Part shown: positions 23,754 through 29,779 of the stretch, one piece after another | Layout of the letters: each line of letters opens with the position of its first letter | Position numbering within the stretch: position 1 is the stretch's first letter | Source of the DNA: a virus | Strand: one strand, 5' to 3' | IMG/VR virus record: IMGVR_UViG_3300028423_000707 | Span: 1 to 29,808 of that record | Length of the DNA: 29,808 bases | Notes under the pieces: generated by a model | The model's database searches: none | The model's input: only the letters and a program-made list of their open reading frames with translations | What the model was told of the DNA's origin: nothing | Program-made: the position numbers and the translations under genes

Positions 23754-23795
23754 AAAACCCCCCGATAAAATCTGGCAAATGATTCGGGGGGTTTT
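23754..23795. terminator. Bidirectional intrinsic terminator
   Basis: AAAACCCCCCGA (23754-23765) and TCGGGGGGTTTT (23784-23795) form a perfect 12-base stem with an 18-base loop, with A- and T-runs at the ends. Confidence 0.9.
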
Positions 23796-23814
23796 CCTGC
23801 CTACGATGAAAGGT

Positions 23815-23843
23815 AGCTACTACTGTTTGTAGTAGCTTTTCCA
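23815..23843. terminator. Second terminator hairpin
   Basis: AGCTACTAC (23815-23823) pairs perfectly with GTAGTAGCT (23829-23837) around a 5-base loop, then TTTTCC. Between converging genes, 20 bases after the previous terminator; probably serves the minus-strand operon or as backup. Confidence 0.75.
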
Positions 23844-23871
23844 TTTTATAGGGTTATTTAGTTTTATGCAA

Positions 23872-24063
23872 CTATGCTTCAGGGTCGTGTCGTGTTGGAT
23901 AAGTGATAATCCAAACGGCAAGAGTAATGATGATTAGATTGCCGACCACGTCGCGAGCTGAGCCTTCGAGCAGTACCCAACCAATGAGCAGTGCAACGAT
24001 GGTCCAAACCTGGTCTACCAGGTCGCGAAAGAGGCCAAACAAAAAGTTCATTAGTTTTCTCAT
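23872..24063 (-). CDS. Small membrane protein of the lysis region
   Basis: 63 residues behind AAAGGAAAGGA. An N-terminal amphipathic segment ('MRKLMNFLFGLFRDLVDQ') precedes hydrophobic stretches 'VWTIVALLIGWVLLE' and 'VVGNLIIITLAVWIITYP'. It lies 15 bases downstream of the restored end of the secreted protein gene and is probably in one operon with it and the holin-like gene. Pinholin, antiholin or spanin-like roles are possible but unproven. Confidence 0.6.
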   Translation of the reverse strand: MRKLMNFLFGLFRDLVDQVWTIVALLIGWVLLEGSARDVVGNLIIITLAVWIITYPTRHDPEA

Positions 24064-24078
24064 TGCTTATCCTTTCCT

Positions 24079-24243
24079 TTATTTCTTGAATCTTCTGTAA
24101 GCTGCGAATCCTGGTGCTCCACCTGCTCTAGCTGCAGGGGCGGAGGTGGCTGCTGCGGCGGCTGCTTGAGAAGCAACTTGTGCAACCTGCTGGACAATGA
24201 CAGATGCAACTACTACCTTCTGAGCGTCTTCTCGGACTTCGGG
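24079..24243 (-). pseudogene. Out-of-frame C-terminal extension of the secreted protein
   Basis: In the frame one base back, 'PEVREDAQKVVVASVIVQQVAQVASQ' and an Ala-rich, Gly/Pro-containing end 'GAPGFAAYRRFKK' continue smoothly from the helical C terminus of the secreted protein and stop at TAA, 15 bases before the next gene. The amphipathic to hydrophobic helix with a basic end looks like a membrane anchor or a sorting tail. The join is at the GGG run 24241-24243 and would need one extra G. No start codon serves it alone. Confidence 0.6.
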
Positions 24244-26294
24244 ATTGATGGAATGGCTGCAATTTCTTCGTTTAGCTCTGGGTCATCAGCTTCGGCAACA
24301 ACTGCAAGAGCTGTAAGGGCTGCTTCATACTCTGGGGAGTCTGGTTCTGAAGATTCAAAGACTTCTTTAACCGCTTCTTTAACTATTTCTTGTTGAACGG
24401 GTGTAATCTTTTTTGGGTCCTCAAGCTGAACTAGCTTCTCAACAGATTCGATAACATTGTCTTGTGAGATATTTTCTACTAGCTCTTGTTGCTCTGCCTC
24501 TGGCGTTGGCTCTGGCTCTGGTTCGCTATCATCAGACTCGACTGGAACTGATTCGTCGTCAACAGGCTCTTCAGATGGCTCAGGAGATTCGTCGGAATCA
24601 GGCTCTTCAGGCAAAGGTTCGGGCTCTGGCTCCGGCTCGGGAACAGTGGGAGTGGGAGGCGTAGGCTGTGACTCTTCAGGTTCTGGCTCTGGCTCCTCTG
24701 TTTCTTCTGGTTGTGTTTCTTCTGGCTCGGGTTCTTCTTCAACGTCCTCTGAGTCTTCCAGAGGCTCATCTTCTTCTGTGTCAGTCTCTGGTGTTTCTTC
24801 TTCTGGTTCTGGCTCTGGTTCAATCTCCGGCTCTGGCTCAGGTGTAACCTCTGGCATAGGGGTAGGAGCTGGGGCTACATAAATAGGCTGAGGTGGGGGT
24901 GGAGGCGGAACTTCTGATTGAACTTGTTCTTGGACATGTTGAACTTTTTCTGAAGCAGTGGAAGTTGCTACGGTTGCACTATCAGCAGACATAACAGCTG
25001 TATTCACTGCTTCCTCTGCGTAGCTGGCAGCAACTGCTTCATCATAAATGGCGGTCTCGGTGTTGAGCTTTGCCATGTCGTACTCTGCTGATTTCTGGTC
25101 ACGAGTCTGAAAAGCGTCAGCTTCTATAGCTTGCAATCCTTCTAGAGTTGAAACCTCTGTATTGAAAGTAGCTGTTGTAGTCTCGACGTTTTCGTAAAGC
25201 TGTGGGTCAACAGGTTCGCCATCTTGTGCGTAATAAATGTCGTCAACTATGTACCAGTCGGAATCTGGCGGTAGAACTACGTTGTCTACATAGTAGCCAT
25301 CTGGACTCTTGTAGACCTCGTAGGTTGTGTACTCAGGATTGCCTTCTGGATAGCTAGAGACGTTGTCTTCAATCATCCAAGAATCTTGAGCTGTAGTTCC
25401 TTCAGAGTCAAAAATGTTGACGGTAGCAATGGTGTCACCATTCTTTGCGTAAACGCTCATACCAATCTCAGAAATTTGCTTGACGTTTGGGAAATCAATA
25501 ACAGTGTCGCGAGTAGTGTTCTGTAGTTGGAGCGTGGTTCCGTCAAAGTGCGTGGTGTATTGGTCAGTAATAGAAGTCTGGTCAACTTCAGTTTCGGTGA
25601 CTGGTTGCCCGTCTTTGAGGATTTGAATGTCGGTGCTGGAAGTTGTGAAGTTTCCGTCAGCGTCGGTAAAGGATTCTGTAGTTTTTATCTTTGATGCATC
25701 CTCGGCAGCAGCAAGTTCTTGTTCGGCTGTATTCTTTACAACCATTGCATCATCTACAACTATTTCTTGGTTAGCAACATCAGTGGAAGCTATAGAGACG
25801 TTGTCTTCGGCTGTAGCAAGTTCAGTCTCGGCGGTAGCTTCTTCCTGCATAAAGAGGTCTGTGGTGTCTTTAGCAAGAGCGTAGTCGTTAACTGCTTGTT
25901 GTGCAGTCTCTAGGTCAGTCTGTGCGTTGGCAGTTTCGACCTTTGCAGATTCGATTAGAGAGTCAGCTTCAACAATGTCGTTTTGCAAGTCTTCGGAAGG
26001 TGAAGGAACTTCTGATTCTTTTTGTGCAACAGCATCAGAAAGGTCTTGCTCTGCTTGTGCAATTGTTGATTCGTCCGTAGAAATCTGTGCAGCAGTTTGG
26101 TCAACGGCAGACTGTAAGTCATCTGGAGTAGGGGGAGGGGGTGGTGGTTCAGACGTTGTTACTTCGGAAGAAGAACTGTCAGGAGAGACTACTTCTTCAG
26201 TGGCGTAGGCATTGCTAGCGTGCGAAACCAAGGAGGCCGTAAAAGCTAACGCGGTCCCTGAGAGTGTAAGTATGGCAAAGCGTGCAAAGGTCAT
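24213..26294 (-). CDS. Large secreted Pro/Glu-repeat protein with coiled coils
   Basis: 693 residues as read. A clear signal peptide (residues 1-31, 'RFAILTLSGTALAFTASLVS', cleavage near NAYA|TEE) is followed by PPPPPP and a long Ala/Glu/Gln helical region (about 56-200) with coiled-coil character. Next come a beta-rich domain (about 205-370) with many Tyr and Asp, a second helical region, then a Pro-Glu/acidic repeat tract (about 463-601, PEPEPEPE) like wall-spanning stalks of surface proteins. The C terminus is helical, and the frame then runs out at a TAG with 'KSEKTLRR'; a one-base change at 24241-24243 would extend it by 54 residues. Its ATG overlaps the holin stop (ATGA). A phage product exported by the host Sec system that reaches through the cell wall is likely; its target is unknown. 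Confidence 0.75.
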   Translation of the reverse strand: MTFARFAILTLSGTALAFTASLVSHASNAYATEEVVSPDSSSSEVTTSEPPPPPPTPDDLQSAVDQTAAQISTDESTIAQAEQDLSDAVAQKESEVPSPSEDLQNDIVEADSLIESAKVETANAQTDLETAQQAVNDYALAKDTTDLFMQEEATAETELATAEDNVSIASTDVANQEIVVDDAMVVKNTAEQELAAAEDASKIKTTESFTDADGNFTTSSTDIQILKDGQPVTETEVDQTSITDQYTTHFDGTTLQLQNTTRDTVIDFPNVKQISEIGMSVYAKNGDTIATVNIFDSEGTTAQDSWMIEDNVSSYPEGNPEYTTYEVYKSPDGYYVDNVVLPPDSDWYIVDDIYYAQDGEPVDPQLYENVETTTATFNTEVSTLEGLQAIEADAFQTRDQKSAEYDMAKLNTETAIYDEAVAASYAEEAVNTAVMSADSATVATSTASEKVQHVQEQVQSEVPPPPPPQPIYVAPAPTPMPEVTPEPEPEIEPEPEPEEETPETDTEEDEPLEDSEDVEEEPEPEETQPEETEEPEPEPEESQPTPPTPTVPEPEPEPEPLPEEPDSDESPEPSEEPVDDESVPVESDDSEPEPEPTPEAEQQELVENISQDNVIESVEKLVQLEDPKKITPVQQEIVKEAVKEVFESSEPDSPEYEAALTALAVVAEADDPELNEEIAAIPSIPKSEKTLRR

Positions 26295-26599
26295 TTCTTT
26301 TCTTGGATTTCTTCCTGATTCTTTAGACGCACTACTTGACTAAAGATGGTGTTGACTTCGTCTTTGTCGATTTTTCCATCTTCGAGAAATGCCAAAGCCA
26401 ATTTTTCAACGACCTTAGCAACTGCTAGTAGTCCGCCTAAAGCTGCAGAAAGCCAGACGTCAATACCAATGATTGAGCCTGCACCAATAACGCCAAGGGC
26501 AGAAGCGATAAATGTGGCAACTATTCGCCAGAAAACATCGATGGTGAGATGTATGTTGCCGTCTTTTTTCTTTTTCTTTTTGGCTCTAGAATTAGACAA
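26291..26599 (-). CDS. Holin-like membrane protein, copy 2
   Basis: 102 residues from a TTG (26599); no better start is visible. A Lys-rich head (RAKKKKKKDG) is followed by hydrophobic helices ('VFWRIVATFIASALGVIGAGSIIGIDVWLSAALGGLLAVAKVV') and 'DGKIDKDEVNTIF', then a charged tail. It matches the plus-strand protein at 6470 in order and motifs. It is the first gene of the probable lysis operon and overlaps the secreted protein gene. The r1t-like holin assignment rests on layout and paralogy. Confidence 0.62.
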   Translation of the reverse strand: MSNSRAKKKKKKDGNIHLTIDVFWRIVATFIASALGVIGAGSIIGIDVWLSAALGGLLAVAKVVEKLALAFLEDGKIDKDEVNTIFSQVVRLKNQEEIQEKK

Positions 26600-26677
26600 C
26601 TTAGGGACTTTCTACTAGTCCTCTCCCCTTTATATCTACTCTATACATTGTAGCTGAAATGGGAATTATCGAGTTGT

Positions 26678-26706
26678 TTGCATATTTTGAAAGTATGTGC
26701 TACTGT
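26678..26706 (+). promoter_or_regulatory. Promoter of the small membrane gene pair
   Basis: TTGCAT (26678-26683), a 17-base spacer and TACTGT (26701-26706), 26 bases before the ATG at 26732 with AGGAGAG as ribosome site. The region 26600-26677 must hold the divergent promoter for the lysis operon; I see AT-rich DNA there but no firm boxes. Confidence 0.5.
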
Positions 26707-26731
26707 TGAAGAAAATTGAAAGGAGAGTGAA

Positions 26732-26860
26732 ATGGAAGTAACTTTCGTATGGAGTTGGTTCAGCTTCTGGATGGGTGTGTTAGCAACCTTTGGATTTGGA
26801 CTAGTTAGTTTATTTATTGCTGCTCTATCCATGCAGGCTAAGAAGCGTCGTAAATGGTAG
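26732..26860 (+). CDS. Small membrane protein
   Basis: 42 residues with one hydrophobic helix ('SFWMGVLATFGFGLVSLFIAAL') and a basic tail (QAKKRRKW), N-out/C-in by the positive-inside rule. Very good ribosome site (AAAGGAGAG). It overlaps the next start by 7 bases. Confidence 0.6.
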   Translation: MEVTFVWSWFSFWMGVLATFGFGLVSLFIAALSMQAKKRRKW

Positions 26861-27114
26861 GAGCTATAGTACTTGTGGCGGTACCAATGTTTGCAATTGG
26901 TTCTTGGCTATGGTGGGGTGCAGGTGCACCTACATTAGACGGTATATTTGGCGGAGGTTTTTGGTGGTATCTACCTACTCCGTTTGTTGGAATAGCTGTA
27001 GCTTATGGAGCTATAGATAAAGTGTTCCGTCTAAGTGAAATTGACGAACAGGCTTATATGTATAACAAGGTTCGTAAAAAAGCTAGAGAACGCCGTGAAA
27101 GTGGTGTGGACTAA
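26854..27114 (+). CDS. Membrane protein with two or three helices
   Basis: 86 residues. Hydrophobic stretches 'VGAIVLVAVPMFAIGSWLWWGAG' and 'FWWYLPTPFVGIAVAYGAI' are followed by a charged helical tail ('RLSEIDEQAYMYNKVRKKARERRE'). Very rich in Trp and Gly. Paired with the previous gene; its end overlaps the converging minus-strand gene by 4 bases. Unknown role. Confidence 0.6.
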   Translation: MVGAIVLVAVPMFAIGSWLWWGAGAPTLDGIFGGGFWWYLPTPFVGIAVAYGAIDKVFRLSEIDEQAYMYNKVRKKARERRESGVD

Positions 27115-27377
27115 TCCTCTTCGGGGAGGTCATACTCTTCGTGACCAACTCCCCATGCGTAATTCTTAACTGTGCCTAGTAGTTCGAAGACTTCGGCTGT
27201 GAGGTCTTCGACTGCTAGAAGCAGGTCAGCTTTTTCTTCAGGGTCTTCGGGGGATTCTATTTCTAGGTGTGTTTCTTGAATGGCATACCGACATAATTCC
27301 AACTTTTGAACAGCCTTGCGTATCTGAGTCTTGGCTGCACCTGGAGTGAACTCCGGTGGTATGCGTGATGTATCCAT
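27111..27377 (-). CDS. Acidic helical hypothetical protein
   Basis: 88 residues, with 'AKTQIRKAVQKLELCRYAIQETHLEIESPEDPEEKADLLLAVEDLTAEVFELLG' forming long helices and an acidic end. Leaderless start (see 27384-27389). It lies between converging and diverging plus-strand genes and may be a small regulator; no helix-turn-helix is evident. Confidence 0.55.
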   Translation of the reverse strand: MDTSRIPPEFTPGAAKTQIRKAVQKLELCRYAIQETHLEIESPEDPEEKADLLLAVEDLTAEVFELLGTVKNYAWGVGHEEYDLPEED

Positions 27378-27383
27378 GACAAA

Positions 27384-27389
27384 ATTTTA
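27384..27389 (-). promoter_or_regulatory. -10 box of a leaderless minus-strand transcript
   Basis: On the minus strand TAAAAT lies exactly 6 bases before the ATG at 27377 (TAAAAT-TTTGTC-ATG), with no ribosome site. Confidence 0.45.
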
Positions 27390-27530
27390 CCTTGTGTGGA
27401 GGTGTGTGTTTTGGCTGAAGGGGGGTAATTTGGTGCTGGTATTGTAACAGGGTATAGTCTGGGATAGAGGGGATTATGTATATACTTTTTAAGAAAGTTT
27501 TTATGAAACTGGGAGAGTTGCCTGTGGAAA

Positions 27531-27629
27531 GTTATTATCAAGAAATGTGGGAGATGAAAAACGCTGATAATACAGAAAAGGTTATTATCAAGAAAAAAAG
27601 TGTAAACGATGTAATTTTTTGATAATACA
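27531..27629. repeat. Four TGATAAT-type sites in alternating orientation
   Basis: GTTATTATCAAGAAA occurs twice, at 27531-27545 and 27581-27595, exactly 50 bases apart. TGATAATACA occurs at 27565-27574 and 27620-27629. TTATTATCA and TGATAATA are reverse complements, so the sites form two inverted pairs; the second can extend through A- and T-runs into a longer stem. They look like operators or iterons. Confidence 0.65.
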
Positions 27630-27639
27630 ATCGGCAAAG

Positions 27640-27736
27640 AGAACCTTTACAACATTCGGGACCTATTTTCCTGACGCGTGTGGAAGTTATATTTCTAGCC
27701 TCTAAGAAAATTAATTCCGAATGCCGAGAAGGTTCT
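27640..27736. repeat. Composite inverted repeat
   Basis: AGAACCTT (27640-27647) + 5 bases + CATTCGG (27653-27659) on the left mirrors CCGAATG (27717-27723) + 5 bases + AAGGTTCT (27729-27736) on the right, with equal spacing and a 57-base interior. Fifteen paired bases in two blocks make chance unlikely. It could be a structured RNA leader or a protein-binding array. Confidence 0.6.
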
Positions 27737-27801
27737 TAATGCCGAAATAGCCAATATAGACCGTAAATTGATGTTAGTATGGTCTTGTCTCAATAGAGGC
27801 A

Positions 27802-27824
27802 CTTGACAAAACAAAAATGTCAAG
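27802..27824 (+). promoter_or_regulatory. Inverted repeat containing a TTGACA box
   Basis: CTTGACA (27802-27808) and TGTCAAG (27818-27824) form a perfect 7-base inverted repeat with a 9-base centre, 22 bases before the ATG at 27847. TTGACA could be a -35 box, but the match for -10 (TTTAGC at 27826-27831) is poor; an operator is as likely. Confidence 0.4.
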
Positions 27825-27846
27825 TTTTAGCCGAAAGGAACTACGT

Positions 27847-28182
27847 ATGAGTAGTAACTTCAATATCGACCCTCATGAGGTCTACAAGAAAGAGTATGAC
27901 CGGTTTCTTTATCATTTGAAAACTGCATACTTAAGAGATAAGACCGAACAAGTCCAATGGGAAGCTACGGAAAATCTGAATGAATTGCTAGACAAAATGT
28001 GGGAAGCCCAGAAGTCTGAGTTATTCCTGCTATGTCTAAACACTCAACTGGACGACAGTAAAATCTCATTAACTGATGCAATGGAACGCATCTTCAAAGG
28101 TAAGCACTCGCAAATCACAATGCAGCGACCTAGAAAGGCTAACCCGAAACCGCAGTCAGCAAGGAAGTGGTTAGGTGAGTGA
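27847..28182 (+). CDS. Hypothetical helical protein
   Basis: 111 residues from the ATG at 27847, chosen over 27817 because GAAAGGA precedes it. It is largely helical ('YDRFLYHLKTAYLRDKTEQVQWEATENLNELLDKMWEAQ') with a basic end (QRPRKANPKPQSARKW). Position at the start of an operon after a large control region could fit a packaging or DNA-binding role, but no motif supports it. Confidence 0.55.
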   Translation: MSSNFNIDPHEVYKKEYDRFLYHLKTAYLRDKTEQVQWEATENLNELLDKMWEAQKSELFLLCLNTQLDDSKISLTDAMERIFKGKHSQITMQRPRKANPKPQSARKWLGE

Positions 28183-28759
28183 GTTCGAACTAGATGAAGA
28201 TGAAATCAAAGCTGAGCTAGACCGCCGAGAGAAGATGGCAGTTCGAAGCAGGGATGTGTGCATATGTGGACATCCAGTATCTGCTCACTCGTCTGGTGTT
28301 TTCTTTCGTGGTGAAGTAAAGCAACGTTGTGTGACAGGAAAGCTAGAGTGTGGATGCACTCGACCAACTCCTGTGCTTCGTGCTGGAAACCTAAGGTTGT
28401 TTCAAAAGAAATCAACTGGCAACGGTGGAATGCATGGGCTAACACTTGCACTTCATGCGTGTAACAGCCAAGAGCCACCAGTTTTCTGGGAGTGGATTCA
28501 AGAACCCTACTGCTGGAACTGTGGCGACAAAGAAGCTTCAGTTGCTGTGTGCAGGATTCTCCATCCAAGCAAAACGCTTGAGTTAGGTGGAAAAATCCTA
28601 GAGAACACAAATGCTGACCGTGCAGAAGAAAATGCTTTCCTCTGCAAAGACTGTAGGGAGAGTGACAAGCATGTCAACCTATGGGTCTTCCCCGAAACGT
28701 CTGACGAGAAAAACTTGCCAGATAATGACAATAATGATAATGTTGTACCTATCCGCTAA
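28175..28759 (+). CDS. Zinc-finger-rich protein
   Basis: 194 residues from a GTG at 28175. Two metal-binding regions are visible. The first is 'CICGHPVSAHSSG', with a later Cys and 'ECGCTRPTP', a Cys-x-Cys-Gly-His...His...Cys-x-Cys pattern familiar in actinophages. The second is 'YCWNCGDKEAS...C' with 'CKDCRES'. The acidic, Asn-rich end is disordered. Role unknown; nucleic-acid binding is plausible. It overlaps the preceding gene by 8 bases. Confidence 0.62.
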   Translation: MSEFELDEDEIKAELDRREKMAVRSRDVCICGHPVSAHSSGVFFRGEVKQRCVTGKLECGCTRPTPVLRAGNLRLFQKKSTGNGGMHGLTLALHACNSQEPPVFWEWIQEPYCWNCGDKEASVAVCRILHPSKTLELGGKILENTNADRAEENAFLCKDCRESDKHVNLWVFPETSDEKNLPDNDNNDNVVPIR

Positions 28760-28777
28760 CAAGTTAGGATTTAGAGA

Positions 28778-29371
28778 ATGGTAAATATCACGAGCTGGGA
28801 TAAGTTCGTCAAGTTTGTGACTGGACAATATCCCAAAGCAACTCGCACTCTTTTGCGTCAAGAAGAGCTTGCCAAGATAGAAGCAGAGCGAATTGCAAAA
28901 GAAAAGGCTGAAGCCGAAAGACAGGCGAAGCTTAAAGCTGAGAAGGAAGCAGCACTAAAGGCTAAGTCAGCTGCCAAGATTGAGGAAATCAAAAAGGCTG
29001 CTAAGCCAAATCCTGCTGCTAAGGCAGACGAGAAGGAAGAGCCTAAAAAGGCCACTCCAAGAAAAGCTCCTGCCAAGAAACCAGCAGCCAAGAAAATAAC
29101 CCAGCCACCAAAGCCAAACCCAAAGGACGAATACAAGCGCCCCGCTGAGTTCAAGGCTGATGCTAAAGATGGTGACGGTGACGGTCTAGTACAGGACGGT
29201 ACTATCCACGAGCGTCCAGCTGCTAAGAAGAAGGCTCCCGCAAAGCCAGCTGCTAAGAAACCCGCTTCAACTGAAAAGAAGCCAGCAGCCAAAAAGCCAG
29301 CTGCGAAGAAAGCTCCTGCTAAGAAGCCATCGACTTCTAGCAGGAAGAAGCCAGATAGCGATGCCAAGTAA
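28778..29371 (+). CDS. Lys/Ala/Pro-rich protein with a DGDGDG calcium-like loop
   Basis: 197 residues. After about 40 residues comes a charged helix ('AKIEAERIAKEKAEAERQAKLKAEKEAA'), then repeats of (A)AKKPA like histone H1 or the tails of mycobacterial HU. In the middle is 'DAKDGDGDGLVQDGTIHERPA', resembling the DxDxDG calcium loop seen in some actinophage structural and capsid-associated proteins. A nucleoid- or capsid-associated DNA-binding role fits the basic tails. The repeats make the length prone to change. It overlaps the next gene by 11 bases. Confidence 0.6.
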   Translation: MVNITSWDKFVKFVTGQYPKATRTLLRQEELAKIEAERIAKEKAEAERQAKLKAEKEAALKAKSAAKIEEIKKAAKPNPAAKADEKEEPKKATPRKAPAKKPAAKKITQPPKPNPKDEYKRPAEFKADAKDGDGDGLVQDGTIHERPAAKKKAPAKPAAKKPASTEKKPAAKKPAAKKAPAKKPSTSSRKKPDSDAK

Positions 29372-29504
29372 AAAGCAGAATGAAAGAGCTAATGAATATA
29401 TTCGCAAGCTCGACATAAAGCTCAAACAGGCATTGGACTTGAAGGCTAAATCAAACACTGGCGGTTGCCAATGCGGAGGCAACTGCGGGTGTAAAAAGCA
29501 GTAA
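29361..29504 (+). CDS. Tiny protein with metallothionein-like cysteine cluster
   Basis: 47 residues. A basic helix ('SKKQNERANEYIRKLDIKLKQALDLKAK') leads to 'GGCQCGGNCGCKKQ', four Cys in a Cys-x-Cys-x3-Cys-x-Cys pattern. That is enough to bind one metal ion. It starts inside the end of the previous gene and is closed by a terminator. Unknown role. Confidence 0.6.
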   Translation: MPSKKQNERANEYIRKLDIKLKQALDLKAKSNTGGCQCGGNCGCKKQ

Positions 29505-29515
29505 GTAGTCTGCCG

Positions 29516-29556
29516 AAAAGCACCTCGTCACTACGATAGTGGCGGGGTGTTTTCTT
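29516..29556 (+). terminator. Intrinsic terminator
   Basis: CACCTCGTCACTA (29521-29533) pairs with TAGTGGCGGGGTG (29537-29549), 13 pairs with two G-T wobbles and a 3-base loop, followed by TTTTCTTTAT; AAAAG precedes it. It ends the operon starting at 27847. Confidence 0.88.
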
Positions 29557-29779
29557 TATCTGTACCAGGTAAAATCAGGTGGAGCAAAGGGGTGGAAAGT
29601 GGTGAATGTTCTTAATGAAGGGCAAAACCCCCTCGCTCTCCCTCTCCACGCGCAAAAAATCGTCCCGGGCAAACAACTCATCAACTTTTAAATAATCTAC
29701 AATTGTGTTCCAGGTAGTGCGAACTCGTGCCCCTCTCCCCGGGTTCGCATTACCCCAACTTTTAAGGAACACGAAAAAC
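29557..29779. other. Intergenic region before the last gene
   Basis: About 220 bases. A 68-residue minus-strand frame spans it (29575-29781), but it lacks a ribosome site and recognisable features, so I leave it out. AT-rich DNA around 29685-29705 and AAGGAA near 29764 look like the promoter and ribosome site of the following gene. Confidence 0.4.

Larger units (their letters stand above)
27378..27846. other. Long intergenic region rich in repeats
   Basis: About 470 bases between a minus-strand gene and a plus-strand gene, with no credible reading frame. It holds a GT/GG-rich stretch (27400-27470), four TGATAAT-type sites, a composite inverted repeat, paired ATGCCGA motifs (27721-27727 and 27739-27745) and an inverted pair at 27802-27824. 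It is the best candidate here for a control region or replication origin. Confidence 0.6.

Noticed and set aside
24457-24882. Long Ser/Gly-rich plus-strand reading frame
   Set aside because: It is the antisense shadow of the Pro/Glu-repeat tract of the secreted protein; repeat codons keep all frames open and it has no ribosome site.
27531-27629. CRISPR-like array
   Set aside because: The repeats are only 10-15 bases, alternate in orientation and have irregular spacers; no cas genes are near.
27263-27637. 124-residue minus-strand frame across the repeat-rich intergenic region
   Set aside because: Low-complexity, aromatic-rich translation and overlap with the 27111-27377 gene; the DNA is better explained as regulatory.
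28206-28610. 134-residue minus-strand frame
   Set aside because: Shadow of the zinc-finger gene at 28175, which has the coherent Cys/His motifs and overlaps its neighbour as expected.
28858-29367. 169-residue minus-strand frame rich in Ala, Phe and Gly
   Set aside because: Antisense of the Lys/Ala/Pro repeats of the 28778 gene; composition follows from the repeat and there is no ribosome site.
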